Shown here piece after piece: positions 22,309-32,944 of a DNA stretch of 64,000 nt; within the stretch, counting starts at the first letter, position 1, and the number at the start of each line of letters is the position of its first letter. Source of the DNA: an uncultured Alphaproteobacteria bacterium (GTDB taxonomy: Bacteria; Pseudomonadota; Alphaproteobacteria; Rhodobacterales; Rhodobacteraceae); contig CACFXF010000005.1 of the NCBI GenBank assembly GCA_902570265.1, positions 24,056-88,055 of the forward strand, written 5' to 3'. The notes beneath the pieces are model-generated. The model did no database searches and was not told the origin of the DNA. It was given only the letters and a program-made list of their open reading frames with translations. The position numbers were made by a program, and so were the translations under genes.

Positions 22309-23439
22309 ATGGACAATCAAGAAAAAAATACAAAAAATGATTTCAGATTTTTGAAAACTGCTATTTCATTGGGTTACAGAAGCATAGGACAAACATGGCC
22401 CAATCCATCAGTAGGATGTGTGATAGTTAAAAATCAACATATTGTTGGAACTGGTAACACTGCAGTTAAAGGGCGACCACATGCTGAGAAAATAGCATTG
22501 GATCAGGCAAAATCTGAGGCTTTAGATTCTACCGTTTATGTTACTTTGGAGCCATGTTCTCACGTCGGCAAGACCGCTCCTTGCACAACACAACTTATTA
22601 AAGCAAAAGTAAAGCGAGTAGTTTGTCCATTAAAAGATCCAAACCCTAGAGTAAATGGTAAAGGATTCGAAATTCTTCGAAAGAATGGAATAATTGTAGA
22701 TAACTCTCCTATTTTACTACAAGAAATTAAAAAACTAAATCAGGGTTTCATTACATCAATAGAAAAAAAGAGGCCCTACATAGCTTTAAAGTTAGCTATG
22801 AGTTTAAACGGGAAAATAGCCACTCAAACTAAAAAAAGTAATTGGATTTCTGGAGAAAAGTCTAGAAATTTTGTTCAACTTATAAGATCTCAGTATGATG
22901 CCATCATGATTGGTACAGAGACTGCTTTTTGGGATAATCCTAGACTTAATCTACGAGATCAATTTTCAGACCTTCCTCAACCAGCTAAAATCATTATTGA
23001 TAAAGATCTGAAATTATCAAAAAAAATGAACTTAATTAGATCTAAAGATACTGAGAAATTATTTTTTGTACATGATTTAAATTTAAAAAAAGATAAAATT
23101 GAATCTATGAAAGTTAAAGGTATAAGAACTATAGGTGTATCAACCCTGGAAAACGGCAATTTAAATTTAGATGAAATTTTTAAAAAACTTTCAGAGTTAG
23201 GGCTGACAAGTGTTTTAGTTGAAGGTGGAGGAAAAATTGCAACTTCTTTATTAGAAGTTGAATTGGTAGACAAACTTATATTATTTACTGCAGGAATTAT
23301 ATTAGACAAAAATGGTATTGATGGTTTTCAACCATCAATACCTGAAAGTATAAATTTAAATAATTATAATCGATATGATCTTGATAAATCGTTAACGATT
23401 GGAAATGATGTCGCTCACTTTTGGAATATAAATAATTAA
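22309..23439 (+). CDS. ribD: Bifunctional riboflavin deaminase/reductase
   Basis: HAEKIALDQA and PCSHVGKTAPCT deaminase motifs; reductase C-terminus with VEGGGKIATSLL. Confidence 0.93.
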   Translation: MDNQEKNTKNDFRFLKTAISLGYRSIGQTWPNPSVGCVIVKNQHIVGTGNTAVKGRPHAEKIALDQAKSEALDSTVYVTLEPCSHVGKTAPCTTQLIKAKVKRVVCPLKDPNPRVNGKGFEILRKNGIIVDNSPILLQEIKKLNQGFITSIEKKRPYIALKLAMSLNGKIATQTKKSNWISGEKSRNFVQLIRSQYDAIMIGTETAFWDNPRLNLRDQFSDLPQPAKIIIDKDLKLSKKMNLIRSKDTEKLFFVHDLNLKKDKIESMKVKGIRTIGVSTLENGNLNLDEIFKKLSELGLTSVLVEGGGKIATSLLEVELVDKLILFTAGIILDKNGIDGFQPSIPESINLNNYNRYDLDKSLTIGNDVAHFWNINN

Positions 23440-23592
23440 ACACAAATAATTTTACTAAATAAAAACCTAGATATATTGATTTTACTAAAAAATGTTTGAA
23501 GTTTTACAAAATAAACATTAGTAAGATTTCTTAGTAAAATTATCAACAAAATATTCCTAATTATTCAATTAAATTTTAAATAGATTAAAAAT

Positions 23593-24207
23593 ATGTTTAC
23601 TGGTTTAATAACAGATATTGGAACATTAGTAAGAGTTAGTAGATCCAAAATCTTTAGTGCAAGAATAAGTTGTAATTATAATTTTTCTGAAACTTCCGAA
23701 GGTGCCTCTATATGCCATGATGGGGTATGCTTAACAATTTTTAATAAAAGAAAAGAAGAAGAAGGCTTTTCTTATGAAGTTGAAGTTTCTAATGAAACAA
23801 TTTCAAAATCAAATATCATAGAATCAAACGAACCTTGGAAAATTGGTAAAAAAGTCAATTTAGAAAAATCCCTTAAAATTGGTGATGAATTAGGTGGACA
23901 TATAGTTACTGGTCACGTTGATGGTGTAGTAAAACTAATGAAATCAAAAAAAATAGATGAAAGTCATAAATTAACATTTGAGTGTCCGGAGGCACTTATT
24001 AAATTCATTGCAGTGAAAGGATCAATTGCTTTAAACGGAACTTCTCTAACCGTAAACGATGTAAGTAAAAATCTATTCACGGTAAATATTATTCCACATA
24101 CAAAACAAGTAACTACTTGGAAAGATTGTAAAACTGGAGATCTATTTAATTTAGAAATAGACTTACTAGCTCGTTACATGGATAGATTGCAAGCGGGTAG
24201 GAAATAA
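23593..24207 (+). CDS. ribE: Riboflavin synthase alpha chain
   Basis: MFTGLITDIGTL start and duplicated lumazine-binding domains (GHIVTGHVDG, LNGTSLTVND). Confidence 0.93.
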   Translation: MFTGLITDIGTLVRVSRSKIFSARISCNYNFSETSEGASICHDGVCLTIFNKRKEEEGFSYEVEVSNETISKSNIIESNEPWKIGKKVNLEKSLKIGDELGGHIVTGHVDGVVKLMKSKKIDESHKLTFECPEALIKFIAVKGSIALNGTSLTVNDVSKNLFTVNIIPHTKQVTTWKDCKTGDLFNLEIDLLARYMDRLQAGRK

Positions 24208-24208
24208 A

Positions 24209-25333
24209 ATGAATATTAAGAATAAAGAAAAGCGTATTCAAAAACATAATGATAATAATGCCATCGCGGAAATTAATGATATTATTGAAGAAGCTAGAAA
24301 TGGAAGAATGTTTATTCTTGCAGATGATGAAGATAGGGAAAATGAGGGAGACCTTATAATTCCTGCACAAATGGCTACGCCAGAGGCAATAAATTTTATG
24401 GCCACTTATGGACGAGGTTTAATATGCTTATCTTTAACTAAAAAACGCATAGAAACTTTGAATCTTCCATTAATGTCAGCTTCAAACTCATCAAGACATG
24501 AAACTGCTTTTACAGTTTCTATTGAAGCTAAAGAAGGTGTAACTACAGGTATATCTGCACATGACCGAGCCTTAACAATTTCAACAGCAATTAATCCTTT
24601 ATCAGGGCCAAGTGATATAGCAACACCTGGACATGTATTTCCTTTAAAAGCTAAAGAAGGCGGTGTTCTTGTACGAGCAGGGCATACAGAGGCCGCTGTG
24701 GATATATCAAGATTAGCTGGCTTAAATCCCTCAGCAGTAATTTGTGAAATTATGAATGAAGATGGAACTATGGCTAGAATGCCTGATTTAATTTCATTTG
24801 CTAAAATGCATAATTTAAAACTTGGGACTATTTCAAATTTAATTGCATACAGAAGAAGGTATGATAATTTAGTTAAAGAAATTGAAAGCAAAAAAGTAAA
24901 TTCAATTTTTGGAGGTAATTGGCAATTAAAAACTTTTATTGATGAGATTAGTAACTCATTACATTATACAATTTCCAAAGGTGATATTAGATCAGATGAA
25001 GGTATACTCGTAAGAATGCACGTTACAAATACATTTCAAGATCTGCTTGGAATTGAACCCAAACGACAAAATCAAATAAGTGATTCTATGAAACAAATAA
25101 GCGAGGAAGAGAGAGGTGTACTAGTATTACTAAATTTTAGTAATCAAACAAATAATAAAGAAGATAAAAATTCCAATACTATTCGTAGATACGGTATTGG
25201 AGCTCAAATCTTAAAAGCTCTGGGATTAAATAATATAAAGTTATTAACTAATTCTGGCACGCCAAAATTAATTGGATTAGAAGGTTATGGTCTCAAAATA
25301 TTAAAAACTATACCTATTAAAAAATATGAATAA
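24209..25333 (+). CDS. ribBA: DHBP synthase fused to a degenerate GTP cyclohydrolase II domain (RibBX-like)
   Basis: RibB motifs ADDEDRENEGDLIIPAQ and RAGHTEAAVDISRLAGL intact; C-terminal GCHII-like domain lacks zinc cysteines. Confidence 0.88.
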   Translation: MNIKNKEKRIQKHNDNNAIAEINDIIEEARNGRMFILADDEDRENEGDLIIPAQMATPEAINFMATYGRGLICLSLTKKRIETLNLPLMSASNSSRHETAFTVSIEAKEGVTTGISAHDRALTISTAINPLSGPSDIATPGHVFPLKAKEGGVLVRAGHTEAAVDISRLAGLNPSAVICEIMNEDGTMARMPDLISFAKMHNLKLGTISNLIAYRRRYDNLVKEIESKKVNSIFGGNWQLKTFIDEISNSLHYTISKGDIRSDEGILVRMHVTNTFQDLLGIEPKRQNQISDSMKQISEEERGVLVLLNFSNQTNNKEDKNSNTIRRYGIGAQILKALGLNNIKLLTNSGTPKLIGLEGYGLKILKTIPIKKYE

Positions 25334-25784
25334 AAACGTTAAAAATTTTGCACTTAATTTTGATACCAATATTGCAATTGTTGGTTCTCCTTATTATAAA
25401 TCAATTTATGATAACCTTCTGAATGGCACACTAAGTGAATTGTCAAACCACAATATCAATGTGGATATACTAAATGTAGAAGGAGCTTTAGAAATACCTA
25501 CAGCCATCAGTCTTGTTAAAAGAGATTTTGATGGTTTCATTGCTTTAGGTTGTATAATAAGGGGAAAAACAAGTCATTATGATATCGTAGCAGAAAATAG
25601 TGCTCAAGCACTATCTCAGTTAGGATTGGATGGTATTTGTATTGGTAACGGAATACTTACAGTTGATAGCATTGAACAAGCAATAGAGAGATCTGATCCA
25701 AAATTAAAAAATAAAGGTAAAGACGTAGCCAAAGCATTGATTTCTTTGCTTTTAATCAAGCAGAATTATAATTCTAATAAATAA
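25326..25784 (+). CDS. ribH: 6,7-dimethyl-8-ribityllumazine synthase
   Basis: NVEGALEIPTAI, GCIIRGKTSHYD motifs; overlaps ribBA end. Confidence 0.93.
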   Translation: MNKNVKNFALNFDTNIAIVGSPYYKSIYDNLLNGTLSELSNHNINVDILNVEGALEIPTAISLVKRDFDGFIALGCIIRGKTSHYDIVAENSAQALSQLGLDGICIGNGILTVDSIEQAIERSDPKLKNKGKDVAKALISLLLIKQNYNSNK

Positions 25785-25806
25785 AATTTTAATTCATTTT
25801 TAGATT

Positions 25807-26274
25807 TTGGAAAGTTCAAAAATTACAAAATTACAAAAAATCAAAGAGAAAAGTGTTTCAAGGCTATATGCTGTTCAAGCACTTTTCCAAATTGAAGCAA
25901 ATAACAATTCTGTAGAAAAAATTGTCTTAGAGTTTAAAAATTATAGAGAAAAAGAAAATCTTGATAGTAATAACTATTCTAAGTCCGACTTAATCTTTTT
26001 TAAAAAAATAATTGAAACAACAGTTAAGCATCAAAAAAAAATTGATATGAATATAATGAAATCAATAAAAGATGACTGGGCTATGGAAAGAATTGATCCA
26101 ACTTTAAGAGCTATCTTCAGAGCAGCTGCTGCTGAATTTTTGATAAAAACTCCCCCCAAGGTTGTAATTAGTGAATTTTTAGAAATTGCAAAATCATTTT
26201 TCCCGAATGGAAAAGAGTGTAAATTAGCTAACGGAGTATTAGATAAGCTTGCAACTGAAATTTTATCAACTTAA
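25807..26274 (+). CDS. nusB: Transcription antitermination factor NusB
   Basis: SRLYAVQALFQIE, DPTLRAIFRAAAAEFL, KVVISEFLEIAKSF; downstream of ribH. Confidence 0.9.
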   Translation: MESSKITKLQKIKEKSVSRLYAVQALFQIEANNNSVEKIVLEFKNYREKENLDSNNYSKSDLIFFKKIIETTVKHQKKIDMNIMKSIKDDWAMERIDPTLRAIFRAAAAEFLIKTPPKVVISEFLEIAKSFFPNGKECKLANGVLDKLATEILST

Positions 26275-26331
26275 ATTAGACAAAGATAGAAATCATTAAT
26301 TTGCTGAACTATATTAAGTCATTTTTGAATA

Positions 26332-28569
26332 TTATTGCAAATTAAACTTGTTATTTCTTGGAAAACCTTTAGGTGCAATTTTACCTGATTGGGCTCTTTT
26401 ACCTACCCAATTTTCAAAATTGTTTACAACATTTTTCCTACCTGATTTATCAAACCAAACAAGGCCAGTTTCTGAATCAAAAGAAGTTATATCGGAGAGA
26501 TATGCATTTTTATATTTTTGCAACCTCACACCCTTACCCTTATTAAGTTCAGGTAATTCATTTATTTTGAAAATCAAAAGTTTTCTATTTGTTCCAATTG
26601 TAGCAATTGAATCACCCTTAATATTTTTTAAACAATTGGCTATGATGCCAGTTTTTAAATTAATTATTTTTTTGCCAGACCTTGTTTGTGCTAACATGTC
26701 TTCATGCTTTATTATAAAGCCATCCCCAATATTAGATGTAACAAGTGAACTTAGATTTGATTCAAAAACTATAACAGTCACTATTTCTATCTGATTAGGT
26801 AAATCAGTAAGTAACCTTATTGGTTCTCCATTAGTTCTTCCACTTGGAAGTAAATTCACTTGTAGAGAGTAGATATGGCCATTACTTCCAAAAATAAGAA
26901 TTTTATCAGAAGTTTTTGCATTAATTAAAAAACGTTCCTCATCTCCCTCACGATATTTTATTTCTTCAGTGTTGATTACTGTTCCTTTTACAAATTTTAT
27001 CCAACCAAGCTTTGAAACTATAACCGTAACTTCTTCTTCCTCAATAAATTCAGGAATTTCTAAATTTTCTAATATTCCTTTTTCTTCAATTATTGTTTTT
27101 CGTTTAAAATACATAGTATTTGAACTTAATTTGAGTTTTAATAACTCAAAATCCTTAGACAATTTTTGCCATTGATTATTTTCATCTTCTAAAAGCATTT
27201 CTAAACCTAAACGCTCTTTTAAAAGTTGGTCTTTTTCTTCTTCAAGCTGAATTTGCTCAAGTTTTCTTAAAGATCTTAATCTCATATTTAAAATTGCCTC
27301 TGCTTGTAATTCAGAGAGGTCAAATTCTTTTTGAAGATCCAATTTAGGGTTATCTTTATACCGAATTATACTTATTACTCTATCTAAGTTTAAATAGGTT
27401 ACTATAAAACCTTCTAATAAATGTAACCTAGAATCTATATTTCTTAATCGAAATTTTGATCGTCGGATTAAAATATTTCTAGAGTGATCAATATAATTTT
27501 GTAATAAGTCTTTTAAGCTCGAAACTCTAGGCATTTTACCATCAAATAAAACGTTCATATTGAGAGAAAATCTGGATTCTAAATCGGTTTTTTTGAACAA
27601 ATGTTCCATGAGTATATCAGGAGGAATATTTTTCGATTTAGGCTCAAGTACTAACCGAATATCTTCAGCACTTTCATCTCTTAAATCATTTAATAGGTTT
27701 GTTTTTTTATCATTTATAAGTTCGGCTAATTTTTCGACTAATTTTGATTTTTGAATACCATATGGTATTTCTGTAATTACTATTTGCCACCTTCCCCTAG
27801 ATAAAAACTCTTGAATGAATTTAGCTCTGATTCTAAAACTTCCTTTCCCTGAAATATAGTTTTCTAATATCGTACTTTTAGAATCAACTAATACACCTCC
27901 TGTGGGAAAGTCAGGACCTTTTACTATCTTCATAAGATCTGAATCATCTAATTTTGAATTCTGAATTAACTTTATTGAAGCATCCAATATTTCACAAATG
28001 TTATGTGGTGGAATACTAGTAGCCATTCCTACAGCAATCCCGTAAGCACCATTTGCTAGAAGTTGAGGGAAGAAGGCGGGTAAGTACTCGGGTTCTTTTT
28101 CCGACCCATCATAATTATCTTTAAAATCAACAGCAGATTCATCTAGCCCATCTAAAATTATCATAGAGATTTCGCTCAAGCGAGCTTCGGTGTATCGCTG
28201 TGCTGCTGCATTATCACCATCAATATTACCAAAATTACCTTGACCCTCTATAAGTGGATACCTAGTTGTAAAAGTCTGAGCCATTCGCACTAAAGAATCA
28301 TATATGGCTTTATCCCCATGGGGATGGAAATTACCCATAACCTCACCAACAATTTTAGCACATTTTCTAAATGAACCGGAGGGAACCAGTTTTAACTGCC
28401 TCATGGCATATAATATTCTTCGGTGAACTGGCTTTAAACCATCTCTGCTATCAGGTAATGCGCGATCAGTTATAGTAGAAAGAGCATATTCTAGATATCT
28501 TTGACCAAGTGCAACGTCTAGATTTTCATTTAATATTATTTCTTTATTTGAATTTTTTTTATTTGTCAT
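26332..28569 (-). CDS. parC: DNA topoisomerase IV subunit A
   Basis: ALPDSRDGLKPVHRRILYAM, AAAQRYTEARLS, 745 aa with short C-terminal domain as in ParC. Confidence 0.92.
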   Translation of the reverse strand: MTNKKNSNKEIILNENLDVALGQRYLEYALSTITDRALPDSRDGLKPVHRRILYAMRQLKLVPSGSFRKCAKIVGEVMGNFHPHGDKAIYDSLVRMAQTFTTRYPLIEGQGNFGNIDGDNAAAQRYTEARLSEISMIILDGLDESAVDFKDNYDGSEKEPEYLPAFFPQLLANGAYGIAVGMATSIPPHNICEILDASIKLIQNSKLDDSDLMKIVKGPDFPTGGVLVDSKSTILENYISGKGSFRIRAKFIQEFLSRGRWQIVITEIPYGIQKSKLVEKLAELINDKKTNLLNDLRDESAEDIRLVLEPKSKNIPPDILMEHLFKKTDLESRFSLNMNVLFDGKMPRVSSLKDLLQNYIDHSRNILIRRSKFRLRNIDSRLHLLEGFIVTYLNLDRVISIIRYKDNPKLDLQKEFDLSELQAEAILNMRLRSLRKLEQIQLEEEKDQLLKERLGLEMLLEDENNQWQKLSKDFELLKLKLSSNTMYFKRKTIIEEKGILENLEIPEFIEEEEVTVIVSKLGWIKFVKGTVINTEEIKYREGDEERFLINAKTSDKILIFGSNGHIYSLQVNLLPSGRTNGEPIRLLTDLPNQIEIVTVIVFESNLSSLVTSNIGDGFIIKHEDMLAQTRSGKKIINLKTGIIANCLKNIKGDSIATIGTNRKLLIFKINELPELNKGKGVRLQKYKNAYLSDITSFDSETGLVWFDKSGRKNVVNNFENWVGKRAQSGKIAPKGFPRNNKFNLQ

Positions 28570-28617
28570 AAATAATCCATCAACTATGTCATATGCTTTT
28601 AATTAAAAGGTTTAAAA

Positions 28618-29454
28618 ATGAAAACAAAAAATATTCTAATTACTGGATGTTCAAGTGGAATTGGTAAAAATGTTGCCATTACTCTTCATAACAAAGGATG
28701 GAGAGTCTTTGCAACATGTAGATCTAAAACAGATTGTACTTTTTTTACAAAATTAGGTATCGAAAGTTTTCCTTTAGATCTACTTAAAGAAGAATCGATA
28801 AATTGTGCAGTTAGTTTAGTAAAACAAAAAACTAAATCTCAACTAGATGTATTATTTAATAATGGTGCGTATGCGATACCGGGTGCGATCCAAGATATAC
28901 CTAGGTCTGCTATGAGAGAAATTTTTGAAGTAAATGTATTTGGCCAAATTGATTTAATTAATAGATGCATACCACTAATGATGAGTTCAGATTATCCAAA
29001 AATTATAAACTGTTCGTCAGTATTAGGTTTCATATCACTACCTTATAGAGGTTTGTATTCGGCTACTAAATATTCAATTGAAGCACTAACTGATGCTCTA
29101 AGAAGAGAAAACTATGATAGTAAAATTAAATTTGTACTAATTCAGCCAGGCCCAATAAACACTGACATAAAAAAGAAATCTATAAAGCATTTTGAAAAAT
29201 GGATTGATTGGAAAAAATCTATCCACCAAAAAACTTATGAAAACAAAGTGATAAAAAGATTATATGATGATAACTATAAAGATTCTTTTAATAGCTATGA
29301 ATTACAACCTGATGAAGTTACAAAAATACTAATTAACGTCTTAAATACTAAAAAACCAAAAGCAAGGTACAAAATTACTATCCAAACTAAAATTGCTCAA
29401 ATAATGATTAAACTTTTGCCAACTAATACACTAGACTGGTTCTTTAAAATCTGA
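28618..29454 (+). CDS. SDR family oxidoreductase
   Basis: GCSSGIGKN, NNGAY, YSATKYSIEAL motifs. Confidence 0.88.
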   Translation: MKTKNILITGCSSGIGKNVAITLHNKGWRVFATCRSKTDCTFFTKLGIESFPLDLLKEESINCAVSLVKQKTKSQLDVLFNNGAYAIPGAIQDIPRSAMREIFEVNVFGQIDLINRCIPLMMSSDYPKIINCSSVLGFISLPYRGLYSATKYSIEALTDALRRENYDSKIKFVLIQPGPINTDIKKKSIKHFEKWIDWKKSIHQKTYENKVIKRLYDDNYKDSFNSYELQPDEVTKILINVLNTKKPKARYKITIQTKIAQIMIKLLPTNTLDWFFKI

Positions 29455-29486
29455 TAACTCAAAATTAATTTTAAAAATAAAAAAAA

Positions 29487-29687
29487 ATGTCCTCTATCCT
29501 ATTCATAATTATAATTATTACTTGTCTTGTTGTTTTAATTATTCTGATGTTTGGAATTGGATCTTTTGCCAAAGGTGGAAATTTTGGAAAAAAATATTCT
29601 AACAAACTCATGCGATGGCGAATTATAGCACAAGCAGTAGCAGTATTACTTATTATTGCCTTTGTTTATTTTGAAAAAAGAGGGTAA
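29487..29687 (+). CDS. Small twin-TM protein (HIG1-like)
   Basis: Two TM helices flanking KYSNKLMRWRIIAQAVAV; followed by adenosyltransferase and etfBA. Confidence 0.75.
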   Translation: MSSILFIIIIITCLVVLIILMFGIGSFAKGGNFGKKYSNKLMRWRIIAQAVAVLLIIAFVYFEKRG

Positions 29688-29689
29688 AA

Positions 29690-30265
29690 ATGGTTATTCT
29701 TAATAAAATATATACAAAAAGGGGAGATGACGGAAAGACAGAACTTGGTAATGGAGAAAGGGTTAAAAAGTTTTCTAAAAGGGTTATTGCCTATGGAACA
29801 GTGGATGAACTTAATTCATTAATTGGTATAGTAACTTCTTTAGATATTGATAAAGATCTTCAAAAATCTCTATTAAAAATACAAAATGATCTGTTTGATA
29901 TAGGAGCAGATCTATGTGTTCCAAAAGATGAAAAAAATAATAATTTTTTACCTTTTAGATTTCCAAAAAATTTTGTTCTTAGGTTAGAAAATGAAATAGA
30001 TTCAATGAATTCATCCATAGAACCAATAAAATCATTTGTTCTACCTGGGGGAAGCAGAGTGTCATCTCAGTTGCACCTGTGCAGAACAACTTGTAGAAGA
30101 GCTGAAAGATATGTAGTCGAATTAATGGAAAAGGAAGATATTAACTCAGAAGTTTTAAAATATTTAAACCGTCTTTCTGATTGGTTTTTTGTGTCAGCCA
30201 GGAAATATAATGATAATGGAAAGAATGATATTCTTTGGGTTCCATCCAAAAATAAAAACGAGTAA
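29690..30265 (+). CDS. Cob(I)alamin adenosyltransferase, PduO type
   Basis: IYTKRGDDGKTELGNGERVKK, GTVDELNSLIG, RTTCRRAERYVV. Confidence 0.92.
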   Translation: MVILNKIYTKRGDDGKTELGNGERVKKFSKRVIAYGTVDELNSLIGIVTSLDIDKDLQKSLLKIQNDLFDIGADLCVPKDEKNNNFLPFRFPKNFVLRLENEIDSMNSSIEPIKSFVLPGGSRVSSQLHLCRTTCRRAERYVVELMEKEDINSEVLKYLNRLSDWFFVSARKYNDNGKNDILWVPSKNKNE

Positions 30266-30346
30266 AATGTGCGACAATAATTAGTGTTTAATTAAATGTT
30301 TTTTTATGAATTAATGAAAAAATAATATTAGAAAATGAGGGCATAA

Positions 30347-31108
30347 ATGAAAATTTTGGTTCCGGTTAAAAGGGTTATAGACTATAATGTAAAAGTCAGA
30401 GTTAAACCTGATGGTAGTGGTGTAGATTTATCAAACATCAAAATGTCAATGAATCCTTTTGATGAAATAGCGCTGGAAGAAGCTATAAGGATTAAAGAAG
30501 CTAATCGTGCTGAAGAAATAATTGCTGTATCAATTGGTCCAGAGCAATCTCAAGAAACTCTAAGAACTGCTTTAGCTATGGGTGCTGATAGAGCTATTTT
30601 GATCGTTGCAACTAACGATGTTAATTGTGATATTGAACCATTAGACGTGGCAAAAATTTTACACGCTATAGTAGTTGAAGAAAAAATTGATTTGGTTTTA
30701 TGTGGAAAGCAAGCCATTGATAATGATATGAATGCGACAGGACAAATGCTTTCAGCTCTCATGGGCACATCTCAAGCTACTTATGCTTCAAGAATAGAAT
30801 TAAATACAAATAAAGCCACTGTTACTAGAGAAGTAGATGGGGGTTTACAAGTAATAGAAGTATCTTTACCCACAGTAATCTCAGTAGATTTAAGACTAAA
30901 TGAACCGAGATATGCAAGCCTTCCTAATATTATGAAAGCGAAAAGAAAACCTTTGGAGCAAAAAACTCCAAAAGATTTAAATATTCAAATTAAAAATAGG
31001 TTGGAGATTTTAGAAACAAAAGAACCACCTGAAAGACCATCCGGAATTAAAGTTTCTTCTGTAGATGAGCTTGTAGAAAAACTTAAAAACGAAGTAGGAG
31101 TAATTTAA
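30347..31108 (+). CDS. etfB: Electron transfer flavoprotein beta subunit
   Basis: [43 protein letters not shown]. Confidence 0.95.
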   Translation: MKILVPVKRVIDYNVKVRVKPDGSGVDLSNIKMSMNPFDEIALEEAIRIKEANRAEEIIAVSIGPEQSQETLRTALAMGADRAILIVATNDVNCDIEPLDVAKILHAIVVEEKIDLVLCGKQAIDNDMNATGQMLSALMGTSQATYASRIELNTNKATVTREVDGGLQVIEVSLPTVISVDLRLNEPRYASLPNIMKAKRKPLEQKTPKDLNIQIKNRLEILETKEPPERPSGIKVSSVDELVEKLKNEVGVI

Positions 31109-31109
31109 A

Positions 31110-32039
31110 ATGACAGTTTTAGTAATTGCTGATATCGTAAATAATGAACTTTCTGTTGACCTAACTGGGAAAACTGTAAATGCAGTTAGTAGTTTAGGAG
31201 ATGTTACTGTACTTTGTGCTTGTGAAGATGCAGCAAGTGCTTCTAATGAAGCAGCTAAAATCAAAGGTGTAAATAAAGTTCTTAATATAAGTAATGCACT
31301 TTTTAAAAACGGTTTGGCAGAACCTATGTCAGCCCTTATAGTTGAATTATCTGAGAATTATGATTTCATTGTTTCTGCTGCTAGTGCTTTTGGAAAAAAT
31401 ATATTACCTAGGGTAGCTGCATTAATCGATGTCATGGTAATAACAGACATTTCAAGAATTATAAATGAAGATACTTTTGAAAGACCTATATATGCAGGCA
31501 ACGCTCTTCAAACTGTAAAGAGTAGTGATAAGAAAAAAATTCTTAGCATAAGAACTGCTAATTTCGATGTACCAGATCTTTCGAATAGTACTTCTATTAT
31601 AAATACCAGCTGCTCCATTTCTGAAAATAAAATGTCTTCTTGGGTCGAAGATAAAATCCAAGAGAATGATAGACCTGAACTAACTTCCGCAAAAATAGTA
31701 GTTTCTGGAGGAAGAGGTATAGGAAGTGAAGAAAATTTTGAGATAGTTGAAAAATTAGCAGGTAAGCTTGGTGCTGCTGTAGGAGCTTCTAGAGCCGCTG
31801 TAGATTCAGGTTTTGCACCTAACGACTGGCAAGTAGGTCAAACTGGAAAGGTAGTCGCACCAGAGCTTTATGTTGCAGTAGGAATTTCAGGTGCTATACA
31901 ACATTTAGCTGGAATGAAAGATAGCAAAGTGATAGTAGCTATTAATAAAGATGAAGAAGCGCCTATTTTTCAAGTTGCAGATTTTGGTTTGGTTGGGGAT
32001 TTATTTAATATTGTTCCCGAATTAACTAATAAAATTTAA
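31110..32039 (+). CDS. etfA: Electron transfer flavoprotein alpha subunit
   Basis: C-terminal FAD motif VGASRAAVDSGFAPNDWQVGQTGKVVAPELYVAVGISGAIQHLAGMKDS. Confidence 0.95.
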   Translation: MTVLVIADIVNNELSVDLTGKTVNAVSSLGDVTVLCACEDAASASNEAAKIKGVNKVLNISNALFKNGLAEPMSALIVELSENYDFIVSAASAFGKNILPRVAALIDVMVITDISRIINEDTFERPIYAGNALQTVKSSDKKKILSIRTANFDVPDLSNSTSIINTSCSISENKMSSWVEDKIQENDRPELTSAKIVVSGGRGIGSEENFEIVEKLAGKLGAAVGASRAAVDSGFAPNDWQVGQTGKVVAPELYVAVGISGAIQHLAGMKDSKVIVAINKDEEAPIFQVADFGLVGDLFNIVPELTNKI

Positions 32040-32056
32040 ACTAATGTAATATTCCA

Positions 32057-32938
32057 ATGACTAATAGTATTAAGCTTATAGGAGTAGTTGGAGCAGGACA
32101 AATGGGGCTTGGTATTGCGCAAGTTTTTGCCACCTCTGGATTTGAAGTTTTGCTAAACGATAATAATAAAATTGCTTTATCAAATTCTTCTGAAGTAATC
32201 AAAGCAAATTTGAAAAAGGCAATAAATAAAGGTAGATTGCATGAGAATGATGGCATATCTTCCGTTAAAAAGATCAAATCAGAATTTGATATTTCTCAGC
32301 TTGGTAAATGTGATCTAATTATCGAAGCTGCTACAGAAGACGAAAAAGTTAAGCATGGAATATTTAAGGATTTAATACCTCACCTCCAACCCCATACAAT
32401 CCTTACCTCCAATACCTCATCAATTTCAATAACAAGGTTAGCGGCTAGAACAGATCGACCTGAAAAATTTATGGGCTGTCATTTTATGAAACCTGCACCA
32501 GTCATGCAGTTAGTAGAATTAGTAAGAGGTATAGCTACAAATGAAGAAACAGCAAATTGCTTAAAAGATCTAGTAAAAAAAATTGGTAAAATCTCTACTA
32601 ATTCGGAAGATTTTCCTGCCTTCATTGTAAATAGAATACTTATGCCGATGATAAATGAAGGAATATATGCACTTTATGAAGGTGTAGGTACTGTTGAAAG
32701 TATTGATAATTCTATGCGTTTAGGTGCTAATCATCCAATGGGACCGCTGGAGCTTGCAGATTTTATTGGTCTTGATACTTGCTTAGCAATTATGAACACT
32801 CTTCATGACGGTTTAGCTGATACAAAATATCGTCCATGCCCATTACTAGTTAAATACGTAGAGGCAAATTGGTTGGGAAGAAAAAATAAAATAGGTTTTT
32901 ATAATTACAAAGGAGAAAAACCAGTCCCAACAAGATAG
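32057..32938 (+). CDS. 3-hydroxybutyryl-CoA dehydrogenase
   Basis: GVVGAGQMGLGIAQVFA, GCHFMKPAPVMQLVELV, NHPMGPLELADFIGLD. Confidence 0.93.
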   Translation: MTNSIKLIGVVGAGQMGLGIAQVFATSGFEVLLNDNNKIALSNSSEVIKANLKKAINKGRLHENDGISSVKKIKSEFDISQLGKCDLIIEAATEDEKVKHGIFKDLIPHLQPHTILTSNTSSISITRLAARTDRPEKFMGCHFMKPAPVMQLVELVRGIATNEETANCLKDLVKKIGKISTNSEDFPAFIVNRILMPMINEGIYALYEGVGTVESIDNSMRLGANHPMGPLELADFIGLDTCLAIMNTLHDGLADTKYRPCPLLVKYVEANWLGRKNKIGFYNYKGEKPVPTR

Positions 32939-32944
32939 AGAAAA

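Noticed and set aside
23440-23592. FMN riboswitch upstream of ribE
   Set aside because: The conserved RFN core elements are not visible; only AT-rich inverted repeats
24406-24891. 161-aa minus-strand ORF
   Set aside because: Antisense to the conserved RibB coding region; no recognisable protein family
26348-26794. 148-aa plus-strand ORF
   Set aside because: Antisense to the parC C-terminal region; not family-like
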